From the NCBI RefSeq assembly GCF_024380015.1, contig NZ_CP101508.1, positions 124,001 to 188,000 on the forward strand: a stretch of DNA of 64,000 nucleotides, given 5' to 3'. A program made the position numbers and the translations under genes. The DNA comes from Photobacterium atrarenae (GTDB lineage: Bacteria > Pseudomonadota > Gammaproteobacteria > Enterobacterales > Vibrionaceae). Below the pieces are notes generated by a model. The model was not told where the DNA came from and did no database searches. It worked only from the letters and a program-made list of their open reading frames with translations. Below are positions 38,142 through 48,585 of this stretch, piece by piece. How positions within the stretch are numbered: the first letter of the stretch is position 1; each line of letters begins with the position of its first letter.

Positions 38142-38378
38142 ATGTCCCGAGTATGCCAAGTAACTGGTAAGCGTCCTGTAACGGGTAACAACCGTTCACA
38201 CGCACGTAATGCCACCAAGCGTCGTTTTCTGCCGAACCTGCAAACTCATCGTTTCTGGGTAGAAAGCGAAAAACGCTTCGTTAAACTACGCCTTTCTGCG
38301 AAAGGTATGCGTATCATTGATAAGAAAGGCATCGATGCCGTTCTGTCTGATATGCGTGCTCGCGGCGAGAACGTTTAA
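38142..38378 (+). CDS. rpmB: 50S ribosomal protein L28
   Basis: A 78-residue L28: [39 protein letters not shown], highly conserved across gammaproteobacteria. It is the first gene of the rpmB-rpmG pair, with 13 bp to rpmG. It is preceded by the strong promoter at 38016-38044. Confidence 0.98.
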   Translation: MSRVCQVTGKRPVTGNNRSHARNATKRRFLPNLQTHRFWVESEKRFVKLRLSAKGMRIIDKKGIDAVLSDMRARGENV

Positions 38379-38391
38379 GAGGATTTGAACA

Positions 38392-38559
38392 ATGGCTAAA
38401 GGCATTCGTGAGAAGATCCGTCTGGTATCATCTGCTGGTACAGGCCACTTCTACACTACCGACAAAAACAAGCGTAACATGCCAGGCAAATTCGAGATCA
38501 AAAAATTTGATCCAGTAGTTCGCAAGCACGTTATGTACAAAGAAGCTAAAATCAAGTAA
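38392..38559 (+). CDS. rpmG: 50S ribosomal protein L33
   Basis: A 55-residue L33: [29 protein letters not shown] at the N-terminus and a [11 protein letters not shown] end. AGAGGA precedes the ATG by about eight bases. The cysteine pairs of zinc-binding L33 are absent, so this is the zinc-independent type. It ends at a strong terminator. Confidence 0.97.
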   Translation: MAKGIREKIRLVSSAGTGHFYTTDKNKRNMPGKFEIKKFDPVVRKHVMYKEAKIK

Positions 38560-38581
38560 TTGGTTCTGCCTCTTTGATAAA

Positions 38582-38607
38582 AACCCGGCAATTTGCTGGG
38601 TTTTTTT
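38582..38607 (+). terminator. rpmBG terminator
   Basis: A 9-bp stem (AACCCGGCA/TGCTGGGTT, loop ATT) with one G-U pair is followed by seven T's. Confidence 0.93.
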
Positions 38608-38631
38608 ATGCCTGGCGTTTGAGTAACAGGG

Positions 38632-38660
38632 TGATCAGCTATTTACTACGATTGGTATTA
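38632..38660 (-). repeat. Isolated end of the MITE-like repeat
   Basis: The reverse complement of these 29 bp matches the first 29 bp of the element at 44127-44292 at 22 positions, and its 16-mer actacgattggtatta is identical to the right end of that element. It is probably a deletion remnant or a minimal copy. Confidence 0.75.
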
Positions 38661-38732
38661 TCCTAGACTCAGGTGATTGTTGCTAAGGTGTTGGGTATGA
38701 TGATTGACTGATTGTCGTTACGGGGAATGGAT

Positions 38733-39221
38733 ATGGGCGTGAGATTGTCGCGGCGGGGCTGGAATAACGTCATTATCATTGCCGTGGTTGTTTTTATTGC
38801 CGTGATCCAGTTTCCGGAGCTGCTCAGAAATCGCCAGATGCAGGAGAGTGCCACCGATCCGGCCGTGACGTCGCTATTGCCGGCCACCGCCGTCGTGACT
38901 CGCCTGGTTCTACCTGCACATGAGCTCTCTCAAGCAAAAGCGGGCGAGTGGCAGAGCCACCCTCCGGTAGCCGGTGCCCAGCAGCTGATCACACACTGGC
39001 AGACGCTGAGCGGTACGCGGGTTGATGAGGCGGTGATGGCGCAGCTCAAACCGCAACTGAGTGCGCCGAGAACCGCGGAAATTTGGCTGGCGTCTGTCCA
39101 GGAGCCGGTCCGGGTGACGTACTACCAATTGCCTCAGTTCTGGCTGCTACGGAACTGGCAAGGGCACTGGCTGGCGGTGACTGTTGATGAAGCCTACCTG
39201 TTTCCTGTGAAGCCACAATGA
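38733..39221 (+). CDS. Membrane-anchored protein of unknown function
   Basis: A 162-residue protein with one N-terminal transmembrane segment (WNNVIIIAVVVFIAVIQFPELL) and a periplasmic domain of about 125 residues. No catalytic motif seen; conserved Trp residues (WQSHPP, WLASVQ, WLLRNWQGHW) suggest a small folded domain. The start at MGVRLSRRG is chosen because GGGGA lies about six bases upstream. It directly precedes mutM, as an uncharacterised gene does in some Vibrionaceae. Confidence 0.75.
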   Translation: MGVRLSRRGWNNVIIIAVVVFIAVIQFPELLRNRQMQESATDPAVTSLLPATAVVTRLVLPAHELSQAKAGEWQSHPPVAGAQQLITHWQTLSGTRVDEAVMAQLKPQLSAPRTAEIWLASVQEPVRVTYYQLPQFWLLRNWQGHWLAVTVDEAYLFPVKPQ

Positions 39222-39247
39222 ATAACGAGAGATGATTGGAAGCAAAA

Positions 39248-40060
39248 ATGCCAGAGTTACCTGAAGTTGAAGTGAGCCGGATGGGGATCACCCCCCATGT
39301 GGTCGGTCAGACGGTGAGCCGGATCGTGGTGCGCAATCCGCAACTGCGTTGGCCGGTGCCGGCCGAGATCCGGCAGATTGAAGGGCAGGTGATCCGCCGG
39401 GTGAGTCGCCGGGCTAAATACCTGTTGCTGGAGACCGATATCGGTTATGCCATTGTCCATCTCGGGATGTCGGGCAACCTACGGGTGCTGCCGGCCGATA
39501 TGCCGCCGCAAAAGCACGACCATGTTGATCTGGTGCTCGCCAGCGGCGAAGTGCTGCGGTATAACGATCCCCGTCGGTTTGGTGCCTGGCTGTGGCAACA
39601 GCCTGCGGATGCTATGCATCAGGTGCTGGGCAAACTGGGTCCGGAGCCGCTGGATGCGGCATTTTCCGCTGAATACCTGGTTGAGAAGGCCAAAGGCAAA
39701 CGCACGGCGATTAAACAGCTGATCATGGATAACCAGGTGGTGGTCGGGGTTGGCAATATCTACGCCAATGAATCGCTGTTCAGCGCCGGGATCCACCCGA
39801 AGCGGGCGGCCGGGCAGGTTTCCCGGCAGCGGCTGGAGAAGCTGGTGGCGGAAATCAAAGCGGTGCTGGCGTTTGCGATCGAGCAGGGCGGGACGACCCT
39901 GAAAGATTTTAAGCAAGCTGACGGTAAGCCGGGCTACTTTGCCCAGGAGTTACTGGTATACGGGAAAGCCGGTCAGCCGTGCCCGCGTTGTGACAAGCCG
40001 CTCAGCGAGGTGAAAATCGGCCAGCGGGCCACGGTCTATTGCAGCGATTGCCAGAAGTAG
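39248..40060 (+). CDS. mutM: Formamidopyrimidine-DNA glycosylase (Fpg/MutM)
   Basis: A 270-residue base-excision-repair enzyme that removes 8-oxoguanine. It has the catalytic N-terminal Pro-Glu ([14 protein letters not shown]), the conserved H2TH region ([26 protein letters not shown] with its Lys and Asn), and the C-terminal zinc finger (CPRCDKPL...CSDCQK). The ATG immediately before PELPEVE is required for the Pro nucleophile. A bidirectional terminator follows. Confidence 0.97.
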   Translation: MPELPEVEVSRMGITPHVVGQTVSRIVVRNPQLRWPVPAEIRQIEGQVIRRVSRRAKYLLLETDIGYAIVHLGMSGNLRVLPADMPPQKHDHVDLVLASGEVLRYNDPRRFGAWLWQQPADAMHQVLGKLGPEPLDAAFSAEYLVEKAKGKRTAIKQLIMDNQVVVGVGNIYANESLFSAGIHPKRAAGQVSRQRLEKLVAEIKAVLAFAIEQGGTTLKDFKQADGKPGYFAQELLVYGKAGQPCPRCDKPLSEVKIGQRATVYCSDCQK

Positions 40061-40062
40061 CC

Positions 40063-40089
40063 TGCCGAAAAAGACGCGCTTTTTCGGCA
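40063..40089. terminator. Bidirectional terminator between mutM and coaD
   Basis: A perfect 11-bp stem TGCCGAAAAAG/CTTTTTCGGCA with an ACGCG loop, lying between convergent mutM and coaD. Confidence 0.88.
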
Positions 40090-40101
40090 TCAGGCGAAGG
40101 G

Positions 40102-41371
<1,270 letters not shown>

Positions 41372-41375
<4 letters not shown>

Positions 41376-42157
41376 TGATTTCTCTCTTTTTGATAATCTC
41401 GTAGCCAGAGATCAATATATTTGACGAAGGTCGAATGCATGCTGAGCCATGCCAGAATGAAACCGTGTCTCCCATCCAGGAAGCCTCGCTTTAAGATGTA
41501 CATCTTAAAAAAGCTGGCAAAGGCATGAACGAGGGCAGAGCCCAGGCCGGCTTTTTTCTTGCCTTCTCGCTCATCAGTCCAGGCTTTCAGATAACCCGTG
41601 GTTTTCGCCAGGTAGTGATGTAAATGGTCGTAGGTGAAATGCAGCAGGCGGCCATTGAGCTTGTTGACCGTAAGGCCTTGCGTCAGAACTTTTTCATGGA
41701 CCAGGGCATCGTTGTAGCGGGTGTCCTGGCGACGGTATAGCCGTAGGACCCAGTCCGGGGACCAGCCGGAGTGATGGATGGTTTTACCAAATGCGTCGCT
41801 GAGCCGGTTGACCAGATACGCCTGGTTGGGCTGATTCTGCGCGACGACCTGTTGGATCTCTGCTTTTAGCTCTGGTGTGACCCGTTCATCAGCATCCAGG
41901 GCGAGCACCCATTCGGTTGTCATGTGCTGTTGTGCCCGCTGGCGCTGGGGGCCAAAGCCGGGCCAGTCGTCATAGCGGTAAAACTTATCCGTGTATTGTC
42001 TGGCGATGGTTTCTGTATCATCTGTGCTGCCGGAATCGACAATCACGATTTCATCAACCCATTCAGCAACGGTATCCAAACAGGCCGCGAGGTGTTTGGC
42101 TTCGTTTTTGACGATCATAAGCACGCCGAGGGTGCTAGGGGATGCATGTAGGTCCAT
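41372..42157 (-). CDS. waaE: WaaE/KdtX-type family 2 glycosyltransferase
   Basis: A 261-residue GT2 enzyme of the WaaE (KdtX) subfamily. It has LGVLMIVKNEAKHLAACLDTVAEWVDEIVIVDSGSTDDT at the N-terminus, then LALDADERVTPEL with the DxD-type motif, and LHFTYDHLHHYLAKT. WaaE enzymes add a beta-1,4-glucose to heptose I of the inner core. It lies in the coaD-side LPS operon downstream of a GT9 gene. The symbol is by family likeness. Confidence 0.85.
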
Positions 42158-42250
42158 TGGTTTCCAATTGTCGTATCTTAGAAATGGGCGTTATTTAAGG
42201 CCCTGACGATTGATTATGCCGACCGGGATCGGGAATGTAAAACCGCTCAC

Positions 42251-43300
42251 TTATCGATTCAGGTCTTGGCATAGCTGGTTAAACATCGTGATGACTTGGT
42301 CAGATGTGATGTTCGCCATGGCCGCTTCGTCTTTGACCCGGGTTCGCCATGCCAGCTCAGACGGCGCTTTACCGGTTTCTGCCTGAATACATTCGTCATA
42401 AACGCTGACAACGTAAGGAAGATAACGATAAGGCCCGGTTCGTTTGGGATTGTGGTGAGCATACAGGCCCAGAACCGGGGTGCCGACGGCAACGGCCATA
42501 TGAGCCGGGCCGGTATCCGGTGCACACACCAAGGTGGCCTGCGCCAGCAGGGCCAACATCTGCTTCAGGCTACTCTGGCCAATCAGGTTGGTGATCGGAA
42601 AATCCACCTGCTGCTCAATCGCCTGGCCTAGTTCGACCTCAATCGCGGCCGGGCTGCCGGCCAGGACCACCTGAAAGCCCTGTTGATGGGCATGATTTGC
42701 CAAGACGGCATAGCCTTCGGCTGTCCAGTTTTTATAGGCTTTACTGGCTGCCGGGGTGATCACCAGGACTTTGTCATGGGCACGATGCTGACTCGCCCAG
42801 AGCTTGTCGGCCTCATCGAGCGGAATATGCCAGCTTGGTGTCAGATCGCGAACCCCGAGGGTGGCGGCAAATTGCATGAAGCCATCCAGGACGTGCGTGC
42901 TGGGTGGCGAAGGAACTTTGGTATTGGTAAAGAATTGCTGCAGGTCGCTGGCGCGTTCGGCATCAAAGCCCAGTTTGTATCTGGCGCGGATCCCCAAGGT
43001 GGCAATACTGGCACGAAGCGCAGTTTGCAGGTGCAATAAGGCATCAAAGCGTTCACCACGAAGCTGTTGCCACAGTCGGGTGTAGCCTCGCCACCCCTGC
43101 TGCTTATCAAACACGACCGTGTCGATGCCCGGTAAGCCTTCGATGAGTTTGGCTTCTACTTTGCCGGTGATCCAGGTGATTTTTGTCGATGGCCATTGGC
43201 GTTGAATGGCCTGGACCATAGCAATGGTATTGCACACATCGCCAATGGCAGACAGGCGCAGGATACACAGCGATTTGGGGGCAGAAGAAAATAAGACCAT
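42251..43300 (-). CDS. Family 9 (heptosyltransferase-like) glycosyltransferase
   Basis: A 349-residue GT9 protein: LCILRLSAIGDVCNTIAMVQAIQ at the N-terminus and the nucleotide-sugar site CAPDTGPAHMAVAVGTPVLGLYAHHNPKRTGPY at the C-terminus. It is distinct from waaF (46627-47655) and may be heptosyltransferase I or a WaaQ-like enzyme. It is the first gene of the minus-strand coaD operon and is divergent from kdkA. Confidence 0.88.
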   Translation of the reverse strand: MVLFSSAPKSLCILRLSAIGDVCNTIAMVQAIQRQWPSTKITWITGKVEAKLIEGLPGIDTVVFDKQQGWRGYTRLWQQLRGERFDALLHLQTALRASIATLGIRARYKLGFDAERASDLQQFFTNTKVPSPPSTHVLDGFMQFAATLGVRDLTPSWHIPLDEADKLWASQHRAHDKVLVITPAASKAYKNWTAEGYAVLANHAHQQGFQVVLAGSPAAIEVELGQAIEQQVDFPITNLIGQSSLKQMLALLAQATLVCAPDTGPAHMAVAVGTPVLGLYAHHNPKRTGPYRYLPYVVSVYDECIQAETGKAPSELAWRTRVKDEAAMANITSDQVITMFNQLCQDLNR

Positions 43301-43389
43301 GATGCTCGTTGATGATCAGACAAGGTTGAATTATGCATAGGGCGGTGAGAATTGTAAAATACCACCTTTTAGTTTGGCGGAAAACGATC

Positions 43390-44118
43390 GTGCAAGTACT
43401 GGAATATGACAATGACCGGATCGTTTATGATCCCGAGCTTCTGGCTGAGCCCCCTCAACAGTGTTTAGAGCCGATGTACTGGCAGCAGCAGGGAGCGGTC
43501 ATTGGTAGTGCCTCCGGGCGGGGAACCACCTGGTTTGTGCGTGGGAAGCGCTTGGAGATGGCGCTGCGCCATTATTACCGGGGTGGTCTGTTTGGCCGCC
43601 TGGTGCGGGATCATTACTGGTTTACCGGCTGGGAGAAAACTCGCAGTCTTGCGGAGTTGCGGCTGCTCCAGCATTTATCTGGTGCCGGGGTGAATGTACC
43701 GAGGCCGGTGGCGGCCCGGGTCCGAAAAAAAGGGTGGTTGTATCAGGCTGATTTGTTGACCGAGAAAGTTGCAGGTGCCCGGGACTTGGTGGCGCTCTTA
43801 CAGCATGAACCTTTACCTCAGGAGCGTTGGGAGCAGATCGGGCAGATGATTGCCCGGATGCATGGGTGCGGTGTCTGTCATACTGATTTGAATGCGCACA
43901 ACATTTTACTGGACGCCGAGCAGCAGGTTTGGTTGATCGACTTCGATAAGTGTCACCTGGCAACCGGCGAGGGTTGGCAGCAGGGTAACCTCGACCGCCT
44001 GCATCGCTCCTTTGTCAAAGAGGTTGCGAAAGCCGGGATCCGTTGGGACGCGCAAGCCTGGCAATGGTTGCTGATTGGGTATCAAGCGAAGGCGATCAGC
44101 CCGCCAGAGGCAGGCTGA
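43390..44118 (+). CDS. kdkA: 3-deoxy-D-manno-octulosonic acid kinase KdkA
   Basis: A 242-residue kinase that phosphorylates Kdo on lipid A at the inner membrane. It has a eukaryote-like kinase fold: VIGSASGRGTTWFVR, YRGGLFGRLVRDHYWFTGWEKTRSLAE, then the catalytic HTDLNAHNILL and metal-binding LIDFDKC. A GTG start (VQVLEYDND) fits family length; an ATG 57 bp upstream is possible. Vibrio and Haemophilus types carry a single phosphorylated Kdo, which fits kdkA beside waaA. Its 3' end abuts the MITE-like element. Confidence 0.93.
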   Translation: MQVLEYDNDRIVYDPELLAEPPQQCLEPMYWQQQGAVIGSASGRGTTWFVRGKRLEMALRHYYRGGLFGRLVRDHYWFTGWEKTRSLAELRLLQHLSGAGVNVPRPVAARVRKKGWLYQADLLTEKVAGARDLVALLQHEPLPQERWEQIGQMIARMHGCGVCHTDLNAHNILLDAEQQVWLIDFDKCHLATGEGWQQGNLDRLHRSFVKEVAKAGIRWDAQAWQWLLIGYQAKAISPPEAG

Positions 44119-44126
44119 GTACGGCA

Positions 44127-44292
44127 TTAAACCAATCACAGTAAGTAAGTGATCAGAAATAGCACAGGGAAAATGCTTGAGAACAAGGCAGGATTTTTCG
44201 ATAAGTGGTTATTCTACAATCAAAAACTCTAACGCAGTTATCGAGTAATTTAACAAGCTAGAATGACCCCTTATTGACTACGATTGGTATTA
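44127..44292. repeat. MITE-like interspersed repeat
   Basis: A 166-bp non-coding element fills the gap between convergent kdkA and waaA. It has imperfect terminal inverted repeats: the left end (TTAAACCAATCACAGTAAG) and the complement of the right end (TAATACCAATCGTAGTCAA) share the ACCAATC core. Its last bases, TTA on the plus strand, form the waaA stop codon. A one-end copy lies at 38632-38660. The interior resembles a repeat I associate with Vibrionaceae intergenic regions; this was not verified. Confidence 0.75.
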
Positions 44293-45561
44293 GTTGTCAG
44301 GAAGATCCAAAGCTGCCAGGGTGCGGGACAGCGCCCCCTGGTTGCGCTGAACGACGGCTAATGCTGCTTGACCCATTTGGGCTTGCAACACCGGCTGCGC
44401 AAACAAAGCTATCAGTTGCTGGGCCAGATGCTCGCTGTTGGCCACAATGGCCGCACCTTCGGCGGCAATCAGCTGTTGGGTGATATCGGTAAAGTTGAAA
44501 TAACTCGGGCCGGTCAGTACCGGCCGGGCCAGGGCAGCCGGCTCTAACAAGTTGTGGCCACCCACCCGATCACCGATCAGGCTGCCGCCAATAAAGGCGA
44601 CATCGCTGCTGGCCAGCAGCAGCATCATTTCGCCCATGGTATCGGCCAGATAAACCTGGGTGGTAGCCGCGACAGGTTGCCGGCTGGTCCGGCGAACCAC
44701 TGTAAACCCCTGGCTTTGGCACTGCTCGAACACTGGATGGAAACGCTCCGGGTGACGGGGAACCAGGATCAGCAGTGCTTCCGGATACTGAGCCATCAGC
44801 GTTTGGTGGGCCTGGAGCACTTGTTCGTCTTCACCGCGGTGGGTGCTGGCCGCAATCCAGATTGGGCGTTTGCGGCCGAGTTGCTGGCGCAAAGATGCGG
44901 CCTGTTCAGGCAGGTCGACCGCCGGGGTGATATCAAATTTGATGGAGCCGGTGACACAGAGTTGTTCAGGCCGTAGCCCGAGCCGGGCAAAGCGAGCGGC
45001 ATCATCCTGGTGCTGGCAAAGTACGCGGGTGATGTGTCTGGCCAGTTGGGTAAACAGTGACTGCACTTTGGCATAGCGCTGGCAGGAGCGTTCTGACAGC
45101 CGGGCATTCATCACGGTGATCGGGATCCCTGCATCATGGGTGGCGGCTAAGGTATTGGGCCACAGCTCGGTTTCCATAATATACAGCGCCCGTGGGCGGA
45201 CGATCTGCAGGAAGCGCTTGACAGCCCAGGAAAAGTCCAACGGCATGTAGCGATGCTCTACCAGCTCGCCCAGTTTTGCTGCCTGCTCGGCCCCGGTCGG
45301 GGTTGTGGTTGTCAGCAGAATCGGAAGCGTCGGATGGGTGGCTTTGAGCTGCTTGATGAGCGGCGTGACGGCCAGGGTTTCACCGACAGATACAGCGTGA
45401 ATCCAGACGGGGTGGTCCGCTTTGGGCGGCGGGGTCCAGCCAAAATGCTCAGGCCAGCGTTTGCCGACCGTAGGCTTCCCCGGCTGTGTACGGTAGAGCT
45501 TCAACAGCAGCGCAGGCGCAGCAAGATAAAGTAATAGACTGTAGAGTTGTTTGAGTATCAT
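44290..45561 (-). CDS. waaA: Kdo transferase WaaA
   Basis: A 423-residue inner-membrane-associated GT30 enzyme that adds Kdo to lipid IVA. It has an N-terminal membrane anchor (LYSLLLYLAAPALLL), the GKRWPEHFG and WIHAVSVGET motifs, METELWPNTL, WIAASTHRGEDEQVL, LVPRHPERF and GGSLIGDRVGGHNLLEPAALARPVLTGP. The start is placed at MILKQLYSL, the family N-terminus. Its TAA stop lies in the terminal repeat of the MITE-like element, so the insertion may have slightly altered the C-terminus. Confidence 0.96.
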   Translation of the reverse strand: MILKQLYSLLLYLAAPALLLKLYRTQPGKPTVGKRWPEHFGWTPPPKADHPVWIHAVSVGETLAVTPLIKQLKATHPTLPILLTTTTPTGAEQAAKLGELVEHRYMPLDFSWAVKRFLQIVRPRALYIMETELWPNTLAATHDAGIPITVMNARLSERSCQRYAKVQSLFTQLARHITRVLCQHQDDAARFARLGLRPEQLCVTGSIKFDITPAVDLPEQAASLRQQLGRKRPIWIAASTHRGEDEQVLQAHQTLMAQYPEALLILVPRHPERFHPVFEQCQSQGFTVVRRTSRQPVAATTQVYLADTMGEMMLLLASSDVAFIGGSLIGDRVGGHNLLEPAALARPVLTGPSYFNFTDITQQLIAAEGAAIVANSEHLAQQLIALFAQPVLQAQMGQAALAVVQRNQGALSRTLAALDLPDN

Positions 45562-45620
45562 GTCCGGTACTGAAAATCTGAATACGGCCTGAGGTTCACT
45601 CCCCATGGCCATATCGGGTG

Positions 45621-46568
45621 TTAAAAAGACTGTTGGGACAGTTCAAAGAACTTTTTCAGCACCAATAGGGCGATAAGATCTTCCTGGGCTTTGTCCTGAA
45701 ACTGTGCCACATACGCATGCGCATTATCGATAATCGCCTGGGCTTCATCCGTGTTCTCGGAATAGTAACGGATCTTTTCTTCTAAATCCGAATAGTCCTC
45801 TTTGACTTCAACATAGTGCACCCCGGGCTGGAGCGTCCCTTCCATAAACCAGGTTTCAAATTTGGGTTGGGTCATCAGGCACAGGGAGTTGGAAGACATC
45901 GCCCACTTGAGGTTGGTAGCGACATCATTGCCTTCAATACACAGAATAAACTTGTACTGGAGCTGCGCTTCGATGCTCATGAAGTCCTTTTGCCAGGGGA
46001 CATCTTCGGCCGGCTTATTGGTCTGTCCGACATTGCAGAGCGGATGGTTATAGAACGCTTCGATGAATTGCCGCCGGTGCGGCATATACGCGCCACCGCG
46101 CCAGACAAGTTGGTCTTTTTTTTCCGTAAACGGAAGCGGGTCGGTGATGAAGTTAAAGTGCCGAACTTTATTCAGTTTAAACAAAACTGAGTTGGCATTG
46201 TCACCGGCGATGGGTCGCGCTTTGACCAGAAAAGGGTGGCTTTCAACCTGGGTCTCATCGCCGAAGCGGTAAGCAACCTTGAGATGTTTTGGGAAATAAA
46301 CGAGGTACTCTTTGAGATCAAAGTAATAGGCGCTTTGTTTTTTTTTCTTATAGTTGCCTATCGCGACGGCGCGCGCAGGATCTAACGAGAACGGTTCGGT
46401 ATGCTTCAGATAGTAGTTGACACGTCGATTGATATCACCTTGTTCAACCTTTTCAATATGTTGCAATTTTGCAGCAAGCTTGGACTGATAAAAGCGGGCT
46501 GGAATCAGCCCGCGTAGTGTATTGGTTGTATAAAAGGCAAGTTTGCTGTTCTTATATGGATTCGCCAT
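45621..46568 (-). CDS. Family 90 (CAP10-type) LPS glycosyltransferase
   Basis: A 315-residue protein with CAP10/GT90 features: LVWRGGAYMPHRRQFIEAFYNHP followed by QLQYKFILCIEGNDVATNLKWAMSSNSLCLM, the family signature. GT90 enzymes transfer xylose, glucose or similar sugars; some modify LPS core in marine bacteria. The donor is unknown. It lies between waaF and waaA in the same orientation. Confidence 0.85.
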   Translation of the reverse strand: MANPYKNSKLAFYTTNTLRGLIPARFYQSKLAAKLQHIEKVEQGDINRRVNYYLKHTEPFSLDPARAVAIGNYKKKKQSAYYFDLKEYLVYFPKHLKVAYRFGDETQVESHPFLVKARPIAGDNANSVLFKLNKVRHFNFITDPLPFTEKKDQLVWRGGAYMPHRRQFIEAFYNHPLCNVGQTNKPAEDVPWQKDFMSIEAQLQYKFILCIEGNDVATNLKWAMSSNSLCLMTQPKFETWFMEGTLQPGVHYVEVKEDYSDLEEKIRYYSENTDEAQAIIDNAHAYVAQFQDKAQEDLIALLVLKKFFELSQQSF

Positions 46569-46626
46569 GAAGTTACTCAGCTCGACATTGTTTTACCAGT
46601 GATAATTTGGCGGCTTCTTGCAAAGC

Positions 46627-47655
46627 TTATGCACCAAACCCCTCGATTGCCTGGGTCACCTTGCTTGCGGGAAGCTCTTTCAGGCATTTCAGGTGGCCGT
46701 ACGGGCATTCGCGCTGAAAGCATGGGCGGCATTCGATATCGGTATGCACGATGGCAACCTGCTTTGACAGAGGCGGGGTATAGTCAGGTGATGTCGAGCC
46801 ATAGACCGCTACGACTTTACAGCCAACCGCCGCAGCAACATGCATCAGCCCGGAATCATTACTCACGACGATATCACAGGCGGCCAGCAAGTCTACCGCT
46901 TCGATGAGATTCGTCTGTCCGGCTAAATTATGGCACGCCGCTTGAGCTGATTCTGGCAGAATGCTTTTGATGGCACCGGTGACAGACTGATCTTTGCCCG
47001 AACCGAACAACCAGACCTGGTAACCCTGTTGAATCATGGCTTCGGCAACCTGGGCATAGTGCTGCTCCGGCCAGCGCTTGGCCGGGCCAAATTCTGCCCC
47101 CGGGCATAAGCCGATAATTGGACGCTCACTTGTGAGCCCCAACCGCGCCATTGCCCGTTGCTGGTGCTCGGAATCTACGGTGAGTGCCGGATAGGGCAAA
47201 GGTGGCAAGGCGTCACTGCCGTGCATCTCTGATTTTGGATAGGCCAGTGCGCAGTAACGTTCGATCATCAGGCCGAAAGCTTTTTTGTTGGCGCGAAGAT
47301 CGGTCAGCAGACCATAGCGGCTTTCGCCTTTCCAGCCTGTACGGATCGGGATCCCGGCAAACAAAGGGATCAGGGCTGATTTTGCTGAATTCGGCAGAAT
47401 ATAAGCATGCGTATAGCCGTTTGCCCTGAGCTGTTTCCCCAGCCGGTAGCGTCCGCGCAGGTTAAACTCGCCATGGCCAATCGGCATTTCAATGGCCTGA
47501 TTCACTTCCGGCATGCGCTCCAGAATGGGCTTACACCAAGCCGGGGCCAGGACATCGATCTCAGCGTCCGGGTACTGTTGTTTAAGGGTGATGTATAAGC
47601 ATTGTGACATCACCATATCGCCAACCCAGGAAGGGCCGATAATCAAAATTTTCAT
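46627..47655 (-). CDS. waaF: ADP-heptose:LPS heptosyltransferase II
   Basis: A 342-residue GT9 enzyme matching WaaF: MKILIIGPSWVGDMVMSQCLY at the N-terminus, NSAKSALIPLFAGIPIRTGWKGESRYGLL, GLCPGAEFGPAKRWP, and SNDSGLMHVAAAVGCKVVAVYGSTSPDYTPPL. It adds the second heptose to the inner core, using the ADP-heptose made by HldD. The start is at MKILIIG, seven codons into the open frame. It is upstream of the GT90 and waaA genes. Confidence 0.95.
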   Translation of the reverse strand: MKILIIGPSWVGDMVMSQCLYITLKQQYPDAEIDVLAPAWCKPILERMPEVNQAIEMPIGHGEFNLRGRYRLGKQLRANGYTHAYILPNSAKSALIPLFAGIPIRTGWKGESRYGLLTDLRANKKAFGLMIERYCALAYPKSEMHGSDALPPLPYPALTVDSEHQQRAMARLGLTSERPIIGLCPGAEFGPAKRWPEQHYAQVAEAMIQQGYQVWLFGSGKDQSVTGAIKSILPESAQAACHNLAGQTNLIEAVDLLAACDIVVSNDSGLMHVAAAVGCKVVAVYGSTSPDYTPPLSKQVAIVHTDIECRPCFQRECPYGHLKCLKELPASKVTQAIEGFGA

Positions 47656-47901
47656 ACGACACTGCTCTTTACACAATCAGTCAGGTTGTGAACACCGAGC
47701 CGGAGATACTGGCGGAATGCCAGCCAGGAGCCCCTCCACATTTGCCAAGAGCAAGAGGAGTGAATACCAAACTCGATGCGGTATTGTTGTTATTTTATGA
47801 TCCAGAAAACAACGGGGAAAGAGAGCACGAACATTCAGAGGTCAGTGGTCTGTTCCCAGGCGTCTACTCAGGGGCTGCTCCCGTCCTCTTTGGGGGCCTT
47901 T

Positions 47902-48585
47902 CTAGGATGCCCGGAAAAAGTATTTTTGCCAGACATATAGCTTTCCCCATAAACCCAAATGCTTGGATTTCAGGAAAACCAGGCCTTTAGACTTTCTCCA
48001 GCTATGTTGGAACCAATGCGTTAAGTAAGCATTGGCTGGTTTGTCAAAGTGCATCGGCTCTCCCTGATAATTATAGAAATATTCAACAGGGTAGAGGTGG
48101 CAAGGCTCTGCTTTGCTCAGCTCTTGTTCGATCAAAAAATGGGTCATGATCCCCGGGCCCATATACAGCGGAGACTGATAAATGCCGTTTTCATAGAATT
48201 CAACCAGGGTGTTGAGCACGATAGAATCCGGCTCTGCGTATATGGATGCGGTTCCCAGCATAGTGTCAGACTCGTAGCCGACGGAAAACTTGCAGCTTTC
48301 AAACAGCGGAAAAGGGTCCTGCTGGATCGTGACGTCAACATCCAGGTACAGGCCCCCTGCGTGCTGCAGTATTTTCAGGCGCAGGTAATCTGTGACAAAG
48401 GCATATAGCCCCCTATCGTAACATTCCCGGGCAAATGCGCAGCCTGCTATCCATTGTTTGATGAGCGGGTCATTCTCGGTCCACAAGGTAAACTCATAGC
48501 CTTGCTTCTGCCAGTCATCCAGGCAGGCAAAGGCCAACGGCGGCATTTGGTGGCCAAGCCAGATCGCGTGGATTTGCTTAATCAT
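47902..48585 (-). CDS. Family 32 glycosyltransferase
   Basis: A 227-residue GT32 (DXD-sugar-binding) enzyme: IHAIWLGHQMPP at the N-terminus, ECYDRGLYAFVTDYLRLKILQHAGGLYLDVDVTIQQ containing the DxD metal site, and a MGPGIMTHFL segment. The family transfers hexoses onto surface glycans; here probably outer-core LPS. It overlaps the waaL stop by 8 bp. The 246 bp between it and waaF hold no gene. Confidence 0.87.
   Translation of the reverse strand: MIKQIHAIWLGHQMPPLAFACLDDWQKQGYEFTLWTENDPLIKQWIAGCAFARECYDRGLYAFVTDYLRLKILQHAGGLYLDVDVTIQQDPFPLFESCKFSVGYESDTMLGTASIYAEPDSIVLNTLVEFYENGIYQSPLYMGPGIMTHFLIEQELSKAEPCHLYPVEYFYNYQGEPMHFDKPANAYLTHWFQHSWRKSKGLVFLKSKHLGLWGKLYVWQKYFFRAS

Noticed and set aside
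47656..47901. Possible JUMPstart/ops element between waaF and the GT32 gene
   Set aside because: No convincing match to the JUMPstart or ops (GGCGGTAGCGTG) sequences.
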